Of a stretch of 64,000 bases of DNA, positions 51,601-63,807 are shown in pieces; the stretch's first letter is position 1, and each line of letters starts with the position of its first letter. The notes beneath the pieces were generated by a model. That model had not been told where the DNA came from, did no database searches, and worked only from the letters and a program-made list of their open reading frames with translations. The stretch covers positions 24,375,925 through 24,439,924 of the forward strand of contig NC_089725.1 of the NCBI RefSeq assembly GCF_035083965.1, read 5' to 3'. Source of the stretch: Branchiostoma lanceolatum. Lineage: Eukaryota > Chordata > Leptocardii > Amphioxiformes > Branchiostomatidae. Made by a program: the position numbers and the translations under genes.

Positions 51601-54396
51601 TGCACAGCAGAGTCAGTTGGGCTGTTCTTGACAATAAAGTAGTCAGTTGGCTTTGACAATTTATGAGAGGGTGATTTTGTTTTATAGAGAAACACATTCT
51701 TCTTGGGTCTATTTACAAGAAACAGATACTTCAAATGATAACAGTGGATGATTGATTTATAGAATATGTTCTTGTATTGTAATATGTACATGATGCATTC
51801 CTACTGCAGGTTGTCCCATCCAAAGACAAGTGGCAAAGATCATTGTTTAGCCATTTATTTTATAGATGTTTGTCATACCATGTAATCACCGTGATTTTGT
51901 CAACAGCTGCTCATTACAGGGACTATATACAGTATTAGTCAGTATAGTTTTAAGAATGTGATTTGCAAAGCAATGACGATTTGTCTCGTGGCTCAGGCTC
52001 TGTGACCCTCATATTTCTCCCCTTTTAGGAATGGGTCATTTCAAAGTTGGTTGTCAACAGATTGGACTCTCTATAGTGGTAAAGTACCTGGTAAACTTGG
52101 TTATGTGATTCCTGAATTTGCCTTTGTTTGTATCCTCCCAGTTGCTAGGTTACTGTTTCCATGGAGGCGAGGATGGCTCTGTCACTTCTATAATGGAGTT
52201 GGGTGGACCTCTGGACATTATCAACCTGCTGCAGGCTTCCTGGGAGGACCGCTTCAGGGTAAGGCTTAACTCTTAATCTTAAAAACTTGGACAGCTTGGT
52301 TTTGAAAACTGTTGATCATGAAATGTTTGCTATGGGTTTATGTTTATGTTTTTCATCACACAGTGAACATGTGCCCTGTCTTGCTACTGTCTTCTTTCAA
52401 CTGCAAGTTTAAAACACTGCCGCCTTTTCCCTCCTACCTCCCTGCAAACGATTTACAGTACATGCATATCCAGTTCAGCTAAAAAGAAAATTTAAAAAAG
52501 AAAGAAAATGGGACTTGATGATTGCTGTCTAGCAATTATACCAATGCAATAAATAGAACATGATTCAGCCTTATTGTATGCAATATACATGTATGTAGTA
52601 AGCAAGTCGTCTCAGATACTGTATCATTTGTGCAGCTAACTTCTTGAGCTAAGAAGTTTGATGGTCAGTGATAGAACTTCTCACCCTTTTCTTCCACAGA
52701 TAAGTCTGGGCCTGGCTCAGCTCTTGGCTCACCTGAACTCCTCGCCCATCGGCCCAGTCGCCCTCCATGACTTCAAGCTGCAGCAGTTTGTGCTTGTCGA
52801 CGGGGAGGTGAAGCTGGCGGACCTGGACGATGCTGACAGTTACGCACCAAAATGTTCCGAAGACTCCGACTGCAAATTGGAATTCCCGGGGACGTCCTTC
52901 CAGCTGTCCTGTTGGCAGGGGAAATGTTCGTCATGGAGCGACAAGAGCAACCTGTACAACGCCTACAGATACTTCTTTGTGTACCTGCTTCCTTTCGAAG
53001 TACCAGAAGCACTGAAGCCACTTGTGGATGAGGCTATGAATAAGACAGGTAGGAGATTGAAACTGCTTAACTCCCATTTCCTGGTGACATTTTTAGCTTT
53101 TTCCCTGCTGCCTAACTCTGTAACTGATAGGGAACTGGATGCCAAATGGCTACTTCAGTATGCTATTATGGTTTTGAAAACTATCAAGGATTAATGCTGG
53201 GAAGCCCAAATAGCTCAAACATTTCCATCCAGTAGAAGGTAAGCACTCTTTCAGACAGGCAAAAGCATGTATCTTCTACCTGAAAAAATTGTGAAATATG
53301 GTATACATTTGCCAATGTTGTAAAATATGATTCACTTGTATGCGTTATATACCAAGAAGTTCTGTGATGTACTCCAAGCTACTCTTCTTTGTAATGGCCA
53401 GTAAAGAAACATTAACTGAGTAAAGAAACGTTAAACAGTATATGATGGATACTTGAACAAATCAATGACTACATCTGCTTCCTTCTGTCTGTAGCTACCC
53501 TGCAGTGGTCCAGTGAGGAGACTGCTGCTCACCTGGAGAGGATCCTGGGCCTGTATCAGAGTGGGGCCTACCTACACAGGGACGGCAAATCAGACATGAC
53601 TGGTGAGTAAAGAAAGATCTTATGGAACTCCTGGTTATGTCAAGAATTCAAAATATACAGGTGTCATGAAAGTCCCTCATCTTTAAGTGTATTACAAATA
53701 CAATGCAATGATATGTTCACATGTCTGAGTGGCTAAAAATGTTTTGCAACTGTATAGTTCTGTCTCACACCCAAACATTCTAAATGTCTACTGTAGTCAA
53801 GATGAAATGTAACTTTATAACAAAGTTGTAGTCTCCAATATGAAATACCAACTTCCATACTTCCCAGGATACAAGAAGGTTCTCCAGTCTGACGTGCCAG
53901 GTGTGGGAGACTTTGACTGTCTGAGGTCGTTGTCCCGGGGAGCGTGTGCAGTGTCCGTGTTCGATGCGCAGGAAGCTGCCAGCATGTGTGACAGTGATGC
54001 TGAATGTAAGGGCTTTGTCCTCACATCCAGGAAGACTTGGATAGGTGAGCTGGGCAGGGTTGCTTTTACATGTGGTTTGAAATCATGACTTTGACTTCAA
54101 TTTTGTAAGTAATTGTCTCTCATCAAGTAGACCTGTAACAAGCTCATGAAAGCACAATATATAACTAACATGATGACTTGAAGTTACACTTTACTTTTTA
54201 TGAATATCTTACAAGTTTGTTCATGAATAACTTTACTGTTAGCATTGATCTTTAATTTCAAGTATCCAGATGCTTAATTTTTTTTTTGTTCCCTTCCTTA
54301 CCAGGCCGTCCAGTGGCATACTTCAAGAATGATGTATCATCTCCAGTGGAAAATTCTGACACAATATTGTACACTAAGATCCTTGCTCCCACATAA
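45644..54396 (+). CDS. PKDCC: PKDCC / vertebrate lonesome kinase (VLK), secreted tyrosine kinase
   Basis: Secretory-pathway protein kinase that phosphorylates extracellular proteins on tyrosine and is needed for skeletal and lung development in mouse. Six exons: 45644-46270, 52142-52258, 52700-53048, 53495-53602, 53868-54044 and 54305-54396, giving 489 aa (human 493). An N-terminal hydrophobic segment (about 9-31, LTRAITFLLTVLGTAIVVNI) acts as signal or anchor. A coiled-coil-like stretch follows (LQNELENKRREIAEYKES). The kinase part has GSGYTKVV (142-149), AMKSV with lysine 162, KEVALLQALAHPNIIK, ELGGPLDIINLLQASWEDRF, HDFKLQQFVLVDGEVK with D272, DLDDA (289-293, the DFG equivalent), and NLYNAYRYFFVYLLPF. 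A cysteine-bearing C-terminus follows. Exon 1 is CpG-rich and intron 1 is 5.9 kb. A poly(A) signal follows at 54738. Confidence 0.96.
46271..52141 (+). other. PKDCC intron 1 (5.9 kb)
   Basis: No exon was found. The first part stays CpG-rich; 47210-47700 is a GC-rich block with several GATA-like (TTATCT, GAGATA) and E-box (CACCTG) matches and could be an enhancer, though this is speculative. A perfect hairpin is at 50220-50291. Open frames within (for example 47240-47665 minus and 49792-50007 plus) have no recognisable domain. Confidence 0.5.
50220..50291. repeat. Perfect 30-bp inverted repeat with 12-base loop
   Basis: Arm 50220-50249 starts CAATGTAATACATTTACTTC. It is exactly complementary to 50262-50291, which starts ACAAATGAAAGAAGTAAATG. 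The loop is ATAAGGGTCTGG. It could be a recent palindromic insertion or a hairpin RNA precursor. It lies in PKDCC intron 1. Confidence 0.9.
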
Positions 54397-55169
54397 TGGG
54401 GAAAGAGTCAGCACTTTTAAAGTTCATGGCCAACTATCCAGACTTGTCATGAAAAACACAGAATGACAACTTTGAAGCTAAACAAAGTGTATTTATTTGT
54501 ATGCAATATCATAAGTTAGCAATGCTTAGTGCAATATACAATGTAATTGTATCAATGGATACAGGCTGTATTTTTTATACTATGTACAGATTCTGAATGC
54601 CCTATGTGAGGCAAATGCAAAGTTTGAAAACTGATCTTCAAATATCTATATTTTGGTTGTAACATTCCAAAACAACATGAATTGTTAACAGTACTAGCAA
54701 TGATAAGATTTTGATACGGATATTGAAAATATGTGTAAATAAACAGTCAATTTAACAGCAAAGTTGTCTAGTTTCCTGTTTTGTCCCATTTTTTCCTGCA
54801 CTTTTTCAGTCTCTGGTGGTAAAAATCTTAGGTGTTCCTGTTTGTCAGTGTGTAAGTTGGTAACAAACCGAAGATAGCTGTAATATAACTATAATTTCTT
54901 CCACTTTTCATATATCGTTTTCAATGCTTGAAAATTTAACAATGCAGTTAAACGGTAACAATAGAAAGTTTAAATGTGAAAACTGGAAATGGCTAAATCT
55001 TGTCAATTTCTTAGCCTTTTGCAAACGATCCAAAACCTCTCAACCTTCTGCTAAACAACAAACATATAATAATACTATATACTGTCACATGGCAATTCTT
55101 AGGGAAATAGTTACAAGTCCAGACAACAATAGGTCTGTAACCTCATCATAGGCAAGTAGAGCCTTCAGC
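54397..55169. other. Convergent PKDCC / MEIOSIN-like 3' region
   Basis: It holds the PKDCC 3' UTR with AATAAA at 54738-54743. On the minus strand the nearest canonical signal after the MEIOSIN-like stop is at 54492-54497 (TTTATT on plus), so the two transcripts may overlap tail to tail. No gene is seen. Confidence 0.5.
54738..54743 (+). terminator. PKDCC poly(A) signal AATAAA
   Basis: A canonical hexamer about 340 bases after the PKDCC stop codon, in an AT-rich tail. Confidence 0.75.
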
Positions 55170-58100
55170 TCATGTAACTTGCAGCTCTACTGCATCCCCT
55201 GATGCATCTGACTGTGTTGTCACTGTTGTACAATTTTCCCTTGATCTACCACCATACCCAGCCACAGGGACACATGCATCCAAAACAATACTTGACACGG
55301 GTGATGCATGAAGCAGTCCAGCAGAATCCGTTGTTGATGCAGAAGATGTTCCTCCAAGAATGCCTGCTAAGTCAAAAACATCATGTAGCAGGGACTTCTG
55401 CACAATGACATTCCTGTTGTTCCGTAGACTGAACTCATAAGCAGCATCTCTGTATCAAAGACAATTTCATGCACTGATTTTGACAGACATAACACAAGGA
55501 ATTAGACAGAATCAACCATTGGCAGATAGCTGTTGTGCAAATGTTTTAAGTTCACGATTGCACTATAGTCACATACTGTACAGTAATGGAAAAACTAGTG
55601 GTTTTAAGTTTGTGGTGAAAACAAAAAAACACTGCAAAAATTTCAAGAATTACAATACAGTCAAACCTGTATTAGCGGTCACCTTTGCATAGCGGCCACC
55701 TGCCCATAGTGGTCACTTTTTGTCGGTCCCTTGGATTTTTCCCATTGACATAAGCATTAAGAATTAGGCTATTGCGGCCACCTGTCCAACGCGGTCGCGG
55801 CCAGACGATTTTCAGTCCCGCGAGTACAGTAACACTGTCGATAACGGTCACGGCGCGCCGGTAGAAGCCGCATCGCCACCGCACGCCGGGTTCAAAATCT
55901 TCATTTTTTCACGCAGTTATCAAATTTATGTGGACTCAACTGGATAGGATGATAATAAAGAAAACCAGAATGTTTTATCTTTGTTAGAAAATCCATGATT
56001 TGACACGAAGTCAGTATAATTTTCTTCACATGGCTTGCGTTTGTACATCGTAGCAAAATTGACCATTTCTTTGCATTTCGACTGGACAAATATTACGGCA
56101 GCTTTTTGGAAAATACAACCCGCACATGTAGCTGATGCGGTAAGTTCGGGAAATGTTTGAATGCTGGCCCAATATCCGTTTTCCCCGGTGCTCAAAGTCA
56201 AAACGTGTTTCACGCGATTTTCAAAATGGCGCTGATAGTCAGCAGCACAAAGGTCAACGGAAGACATTACTGTTTCGGAGGTATAATGCGCTAAATTTAT
56301 TTTGCTACAAAGTATCACTGAGGATAATTACTTTACCAAAAGCTTCAAAAGAAATATGAATAACATTAATATGATGTAAAATTTGGGCTATTGCAATTTT
56401 CTGAAAAGGACAAAGCCATCAAAAGAGCGACCTTCTTCTGAGTACCCTATTAGCATAATGGTAGAAGCTGATAATGACAAGCGGGAAGCGAAACAACAAC
56501 AGACTAAGGAAAACTTTCGCCACGATTTTATGTTTCAAAACGGTCAAAAACGAACAGTAAGTGGCAACTGAGCAACATGTATTTTGTTCTTAACTAACTA
56601 GGTGGCATTTTGCTGCGAAGGACTTTGTTTCATATTAGGATTAAAACTCGTTGGTGACGCGTGTGCCTGCAGCGAAGCAGTCGCGAAGGATCAAGAGTAG
56701 AGTATGGCGATGCTGGTCTGTACAGACATGAAGCCCGAGCAAGCCAAGGATTTTGGAGTTGGCAGATACAATAATTCTTTTTTCAACCCCATAATAGAAG
56801 TAAAAGAACAACAATCGACTTTCTAAAATGTGACTTACCTATGCAATGTTTACATGTGTACTGTACGGTGAATAAATGTATCTCAGTGGGTACTGAAAAT
56901 ATGTGTCACTCGTGGTCAAATAATCGACATTTTCTCCATAGCGGCCACCTGTCCTTAGCGGCCAGTTTTGGCCAGTCCCTTGAGTGACCGGTATAGACAG
57001 GTTTGACTGTACAAAGAAGCTGACTTCCTCATGAAATGCATGGGAACCTGAACCCTGCAATAGATTACAGTTTTGACTCTTCTCCCTCCTAAATGTCTAA
57101 ATTGTGAAACAAAAACAATGATATCTCACTTGTAAGGCTTCCTCTCTGCTGGAGACATGGCAGCCCACTTCCTCCCCATCATGGTGCTGATTTGGGTGGA
57201 AGCATATCCAGAATACCTCCTGAAACAAGGACAGTGTACTCCCAACCATAAGAAACATTCTACCAGACCTGTAGAGCCCCCATGCTACCAAGTATTGAAC
57301 TGCAGCTGTCTTTTCTTGCAGCTAATGGTTAGACAGACTTCAATAAGGTTGACTATATTGCAGGTCCACCACACTACCACCATATTTATGGACTTCCATC
57401 CACATTACTATCCCACAAATAACCAAAATGAAAAACTCACTTTGAGTATGATAAGCTTCTGTCAGCAACATATTGTTGCTCAGTTTCATCAAACTTTGAG
57501 TGGTGCCCCCAGCCCCCCAATAAAGGTGCATAAACGTGACTCACTGTTTCTGCTTCTCTCGAACTATCTTGCAGAACATGATGAATCCGTTCACACACTT
57601 CTTCTTGTTCTTGGCTCTGCCATAGGAGAACCTCCTCCTCCTGGTGCCGGATCCTCTGTCTTCGTCCCTATCTTCAGAAGGCACCTCTTGGTTTGCTTCT
57701 TTGTCTGCCTCGTCACCAGATGTCAGGAACTGACCAGTGAAGCTTCCATCATGCAGGGTGTCCACTGAGGAGTTGGACATGTCAAAAATGCTTTGTTCAT
57801 TCAGATTCTTCCAGATTGGTGGAGTGTAGGTCTTGGAGGGAGCTGCCATGGTAGCAGAGTAGCACGGTGGACAAGAAGATGGGCGGCCGAACGGTGAAAT
57901 TTTGAAGTAATCATCCACAAGTGTCTTGCTGTACGGCATATCTTCTGCCTCAGGGACAACAGAGTCCTTGTCTGGAGGATGTAAATCTGAAGAGCCAAGA
58001 GCTGGTGTCACTGAGTGAGAATCAGTCTTATCAAGATTCATAGGGACTACCTGCTGGGGTGAGGAGCTACGGGGGTCACTGCACAACTTCTCAGGCTGGA

Positions 58101-60709
58101 AGAAGGCAGAAAACCTGTCACTGCTCTCATCGTCGTCGGGGGCATTTGTCTCCATGCTGCTGTTGTCTTCACTACTGAAGAGTGCTCTCCTGGCATGGGG
58201 GAAGGGCACACTCCTATCCAACTTTCTTCCCTTCTCCACCGTCCATCCCAGCTCTCTCCTTGGCGTAGTGTCCTCCAGACATTCAGCACAGCATCTCTTT
58301 GGTTTGGTCTTCCGTCTCGGTCTAGCTTCACCGTGGCTCAGCCATCTCTTCCTCGACTGCTTAGGCGTCGTAATGTTCTCAGTTTGGCGGCAAGGACTTG
58401 CTTCAGACTTTAATGCTTCTCCAGCTAGGGTGTCAGTATGGAAGTCAGCATCTCGGCAACTGGGCTGTACAGCATGTTGGTAATCGGGTCCAGCCATGTT
58501 GCCTGCCATCTGATTGATGTCCCCACTGGTTCCCTCACAAGGATCCTGCTCCAGTTTTGGACTGCAGTACTTGTGAAGGCATCTCCCCTCGATGTGTTTA
58601 GCCAGCATGTGTAAGTCGTAGCTGAGCACTGATGGTGACATGGTGAGGATGGCAGGAGAGACACCCAGCTCCCTGCACACATCCTTCAGACTGACCCTGG
58701 CGGTGCAGGGTTTGATTCCCAGGTCTGTGTAGGCCATTTTCAGTTCCATGTGTAGCCAGTCAATGTACTGGATAGACAGCTGCAACACACGGCACTGAGA
58801 AGGGAAAACATAGCCATAACATACTTGATTGTGCTGTGCAAAAACTTTGGGCTCTTTTCCAATTGTCCTCATTCAAAATATCTAATGAATTTTCAAAAAT
58901 ATTCAAGTCTTTTCTGACATCGTATCATCAGAGAACTGTATGACATATTGGAAAGATATTTCTATAGCATAGTGTTACCGGTAACCTTCTCTCTGCTGCC
59001 TAACCCTGCAACCAATAGGAAATTGGGTACCAAATAGCTACTTCAAAGTGCTAGAGGTTAAGCACCCTACCTTGGTCTGTTTATGTCCATCCTCGGACAC
59101 TGGGAGCAGCCCGGCCATCTCCTGCAGTGCAACCACTGTGCTGCGGTGTCTGTCCCTTTTGGCATATGAAACATATAAAATGCTTGTTAGAGTAGTCTTG
59201 TTAACTCAAACAGAGGCACCATCTTACTACTCTTGTCCCATAATTATTCATGTCCTTGGTGCTGAAATGGGCTGTTCATTGGTTTTGCCACCAGCTGATG
59301 TGTTGTCTTATTTTTCACACTTGCTTGATCCCAACGTGGAATTGAAAATGACCAACACAACAAGCATTTTCTCTATATCCTACAGCCAAAAGCAAGTCTC
59401 TTTTTCCCATGGACAGGCATGTTTCATGTCAGTCTCTTCCTCGAGCTACAGTAGTCTTAAAGGGCAGAGTGGCTCAAAGATATGCAACGGGATTCTCATT
59501 ATGTTACCATGACTGTAAAAAATTGTTGTATACAGGGGACAACTAGAATGTTCAGAGCAGTGTCAAGAAAATGATGTGTGCCTAAGACCTGGCTAACCTC
59601 TCCCTTTGCCTGTGCACTGCTCTTGGAGAAGACGATACCCGCGGATCGTCTGGACCCTCCACACTGGCTATGCTGGACTCACTCTCTACTGACAACTGGA
59701 AAATGGAGGAACAATATACACTGAAACACACTGATACAACTGCTAAATTTTATTTAAATACTGTCAATTTTTGCCAAGTGGAATCAAAGAACACCTCCAT
59801 ATAGCCTTTTAATGAACCATGATGTGATGCTTTAGATGGTTTTAGATCAGATGTGCTTTCCTTAGCTATTTGTATCATCCCAAAGTCCATTGTATTGTAT
59901 TGTATTGTCAAGAGTCCAATTCAGCCAACTATGTTGTATATCAAGTTTACTGCAAGATTGTACAGATGTACAGTTTTGAATATCTAGAGGGAGTAGTTGT
60001 AACCTGTGAGCTGGAGCTGTGACTGGAGCCGGACCAGTCCGAGTCCTGGCGCAGAGGGAAGTTCACCTCCTGCACCAGGTGGTTAATGTCGGCCGTGAAC
60101 CTCTGCTGGGAGCTCTGCAGCATGGTCAGGGGCAGGCAGGTGGCAGCACCGGGGGACAGGCAGCCTATATCCCCCAACTCACCTGGCTTAGGCTGAACAC
60201 AACAGTTCAGGGTGATTCTACAAACAACCTTCATTGACATAAGTACAGCAACTTTTTGTAAGGTCTACTACAGCTATACATGCAAACAAACAAGTTGATT
60301 CAAATCTATTTACCGATGTAACGTTAGTTCACATAAACTCGCGGGGTGATATAAACTCAGGATTTTTAAAAACGGTGTATTTAGGGATATGTGCTAGATG
60401 CAACATCAGTTATAACGCCAGCAATTCAATCCTGACAGACTAACATATTCAGAACACTGTCTGAAAAGCTTCGATAGCCATGATACTGGACCTAAAGTCT
60501 AAATATTCTTTGATGTATTTATCTATTTGCACAAAGAATGGTACTATTTATACCTATTTTACATGAAACTTAAAACAACTACTGAAACAAACATGGAGAA
60601 GAGATAATGCAAGTCTTTGACAAAAAATGACTTCTCTGGGTTTTTTTTTCACCTCATCTTCCATCTTGACTGACCATGATGACCAGGAGTTAAGCCCAGC
60701 AGGGTCCAT
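55170..60709 (-). CDS. MEIOSIN: MEIOSIN/BHMG1-like bHLH and HMG-box transcription factor
   Basis: In mammals MEIOSIN pairs with STRA8 to switch on meiotic genes. Seven exons: 60709-60653, 60192-60004, 59695-59598, 59155-59071, 58794-57545, 57219-57130 and 55449-55170, giving 682 aa with all phases matching. The start is MDPAGLNSWSSWSVKMEDE. A bHLH spans about 108-162: basic/helix 1 RERDRHRSTVVALQEMAGLL, loop PVSEDGHKQTK, helix 2 CRVLQLSIQYIDWLHMEL. A long Ser/Pro and acidic middle follows, with a basic TRRRRFSYGRAKNKKK. An HMG box spans about 540-605: CVNGFIMFCKIVREKQKQ, then YSGYASTQISTMMGRKWAAM, then SPAERKPYKDAAYEFSLR. A bHLH with a C-terminal HMG box is characteristic of MEIOSIN. Exon 4 could instead start at 59149 (two residues fewer). 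Intron 6 holds a pogo-like element. Confidence 0.85.
55658..57009. mobile_element. Non-autonomous pogo/Tigger-like DNA transposon
   Basis: The terminal inverted repeats are CAGTCAAACCTGT (55658-55670) and ACAGGTTTGACTG (56997-57009). They are flanked by TA on both sides (TA target duplication). The ends carry repeated AGCGGYCACCTGTCC-type subterminal motifs, typical of pogo-like ends. Length is 1352 bp. The longest internal frame (55926-56318 minus, 130 codons) has no recognised transposase motif, so it is probably a deletion derivative. It sits in the last MEIOSIN-like intron. Confidence 0.8.
59889..59909. repeat. GTATT pentanucleotide microsatellite
   Basis: About four GTATT units in a MEIOSIN-like intron. 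Confidence 0.8.
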
Positions 60710-61076
60710 CTTTCTCTGACCAGCAGACAGCCCTGATGCATGACAGCAAGGTGAATAGACTAATGTTGGCTAGAATATAGGGCCGGCCAATGGTACAGCC
60801 ATGCTTCTCAGTACTCGCACATTGAATGGTCCAGCTTGGCTGGTTAGATTTGGAGGGACTTGCCCTTGCTTTCCGAGATATTGATGACAATAACGTTATA
60901 GGTAACGTTAACGTTACCGAGAAAAGTTTCCGAGATATTGATGACATTAGGTAACGTTTTTACAGAAAAGTTATTTGCATCCTGTCAAAAGATGGTAGCT
61001 TTCTCTTCCTGGTGCTCAAGCCTCATTGGAAACTATAGTCTAGATAATACATATAATGACATATATGTAAGACTAA

Positions 61077-61144
61077 ATGAGAATTCAAACATGGACTATA
61101 TGAGAATTCAAACACAGACTATATGAGAATTCAAACAAGGACTA
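61077..61144. repeat. Three tandem copies of a 23-bp unit
   Basis: The unit reads ATGAGAATTCAAACA followed by an 8-base tail ending GACTAT. Copies are at 61077-61099, 61100-61122 and 61123-61144, differing at two or three positions. Confidence 0.9.
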
Positions 61145-61730
61145 GTTCTTCCAAATCAAACACGTTTATGCCCCCCTCCCAACAAACAGATCAACAATTA
61201 GAAAATAATTTTTTTTTAAACATAGCTTTTTTTCAATGATTCAAAGCGGCATTTACTGTGGATACTGATTACACCCACACTAATTCCGAAATACACACAT
61301 TAGGAGAAAACTTCACCAGTATACAAAAACCCACTACGCTAGATTTTTTTCCCGCCATTTTTCGGCCAGCCATGTTGGAGGTTCCTCTCACAGAATTGTT
61401 CAAATTTTTCGCTCTCCAACACGCACATAACTAACTAGCTAACACGTGAAGTAACCTCCCACTCAACATACTGACGTTTGAACAGCGAACTTACTTCGTG
61501 AGTGGACCGTCAATCCTTTTGTCTCCTCTTGCAATGAATATTCCACAAGTCGATAACCAATGATGATTCGGAATATTCCATTGTGCTATGAAATGGGTGA
61601 TGTCAGAAATATTACAAGTTAAAGCGTCAACAACAATCAACAACAGAAATAGATAGATACGATAAGAATATACCAGGTATATCTATTAAGACGGATTTTA
61701 CACGTTAAAGTCTACCTGTCTCAAGTTGTC

Positions 61731-61871
61731 ATGGTTTGTAAACGTTGTCCACCAGTGTGCAATGGTTTGCTCTGCTGTAGATCGTCACCCGCGCGAAGTA
61801 GCGGACAATATGTACAGTGTTGTATTTGTAAGGGAGGATATTCTCGTCTTGATCGTAGACCTCCTCGATAA
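61731..61871 (+). CDS. Small cysteine-rich open frame, uncertain
   Basis: An ATG-initiated frame of 46 codons, MVCKRCPPVCNGLLCC... then QYVQCCICKGGY..., with eight cysteines, ending TAA. The CxxC and CC spacing recalls a zinc-binding or disulfide-rich peptide. There is no signal peptide, the region is AT-rich and unannotated, and a longer frame overlaps in another phase. It could be a decayed mobile-element fragment or chance. I do not recognise it. Confidence 0.15.
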   Translation: MVCKRCPPVCNGLLCCRSSPARSSGQYVQCCICKGGYSRLDRRPPR

Positions 61872-63667
61872 AGGCTTATATGGATTGTATAGATGTCTGA
61901 GTTTGACATTTACATCCGAAACGTTATACATGCACAATTGGAAATTGGTATTAGGTGTTGGTTTACCATCTGGTTGTCCTGAAGGTGTAGTTTGTGTTTT
62001 GGTCGCCAGTCGGCGCCCTTGCACGGGGAAGGGAAAAGTCTCGAGCGCCACTTTTTAGTTTTGATTATTGCAAAAGCTGGTGACAAATTGATTTTAAGCT
62101 AGAGTTTTAGACTACCCACACTCTTTTCATTTCAAAGAAGGACTTTCATTATTACCATTTAATGATATTATCCCATCAATGAACTCTTTTAAAAAAATCT
62201 TTATTCAACAGAATAAAAGAACATAAACAAAGACAACTGTATAATATGCTAACATAAGAATAATGAACTCTTTAATTACATTACCTATCAGATATGACGT
62301 TAGAAATTACAATTGGAAAGTGTTGCTACATGCATCTCCCGCATCGATATGAAACAGGCAATTTGTAATGCAAATTTCAATTTCAAACGTCATCGAAGCG
62401 GCTCCATACCTTGTCCTTACGTGAACCCGATCGTTTGAAGCTTTACATCTGTCATACAAACAAAAAAACCGCAAACATTGCTGCACCACGCTTAGCTTCG
62501 GGTCTGTATCTTCATAAATTGTCGTTTTACAGTCAGACTATCAGAGTATGCCTATATATCATTCTCCTATGTAGAGCCGTCCCGTTGGCATTAGTCATTG
62601 TCATCGGGATCGACGGCTTTGCGTACTATATACATGTACGTAGGAGAAGGATGCCTTTGGAGTATGGACCAGTGATGAATTCTAATACATTGCTTTTCTT
62701 TTCTTTTCAATCATTTTTATACGACAGGTATGGTGTTTTTGAGCTTTCATATCGCATTGCACTAAAGGGAGAATTTAGACGCTAGGAGGGTGAGTTGCAG
62801 GGAAGCATTTTCTATTAAAAGATTACCGGCTCCGTGATTCATTTCCACAGCCCTTGAATTTTGTAGAAAACATATATTATGTCTGCAATGGTCACTAGAT
62901 AAATATCATATGGATGAGCCTTCATCTCTTCCCGAAATATAAGTCATGTCAGACTTTAGAAAATAAGAATTGGAAAAGGCACGCGACAGACGTGTCAGAG
63001 GGATGCTAATGTTACAAGGTACCGTATTGTCCACCCACCAACACGCGCATTCTCAAAGATTAATTGGGTACGGGTATAATCACCATTCAGGGTCGGTTTT
63101 CAGGTCTAGGTACTAGGTGGTGATTCAAATCGCAAGAGGTTTTTCCGGTCCACACTCGGACTGTCAGATTTACACACCGCATTGGCATGCTTGACTAGGT
63201 TTTAAGATAACGTGTTCTGAGCCTTGATTCTAAAATCAGTACAGGAATGTATCAGTACAGGAAGTATACAGCGCTAGCCGATGTGAGCCCTTGACAACTG
63301 CTCAATGTTGCAACAGGTGGTTGCCACATGCTAGGGTAAGGTGAAGGCTTGCTGCCTTCATTGTGTACAACTCATGAATCGCTCCAACAATCTACAAAGA
63401 ACGAACAGCGAAAACAACAAGGGCTAAGCGGATAAAGGCTTTGACAGAGTCTTTATGCAACTAAAACACATTTGGTGTATGTGACGCTTTTACACTGCAC
63501 ATGGCGAACGCCCTGTAAATATTTGCCGATCCGCCAGTTGGAAAGGCTTTTTGCTGGAAAACCACATCTTAGAAGTCGGAAGTTCAGACCAGACCGCTAT
63601 TGTGGAAGTATTCATCAGCCAGGTATCTTCAATAATTGATCTGAATGGCGTGTCTAAGCCTTTACAG

Positions 63668-63807
63668 CTGGTGTATACTGCCGCCGAAATGAGGCGATGT
63701 TAGAAAAATTCACAGCCTTTGATGCGGAAGAGACAGACAACCTTCATACAAAGCATATTCGATCAATCTTTGCCAAACTATTGGTCAATCACAGATCACC
63801 GAAAATA
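63668..63807 (+). CDS. Possible internal exon of an unknown gene, uncertain
   Basis: A 140-base open segment is bounded by an acceptor (CCTTTACAG) and a donor (AAAATA|GTAAGT). It would encode GVYCRRNEAMLEKFTAFDAE followed by about 26 more residues, starting in phase 1 and ending in phase 0. The composition looks protein-like, but I recognise no family and found no partner exon. Chance or mobile-element origin is quite possible. Confidence 0.18.

Noticed and set aside
55926-56318. A 130-codon frame inside the pogo-like element as a transposase
   Set aside because: No DDE catalytic pattern or helix-turn-helix DNA-binding region could be seen, so coding function is not supported.
60665-60690. 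Possible retinoic-acid response element (TGGTCA-TCA-TGGTCA on minus)
   Set aside because: It lies inside MEIOSIN-like coding exon 1, the half-sites are imperfect (TGGTCA, spacing 3), and the match is easily explained by codons for SWSSW.
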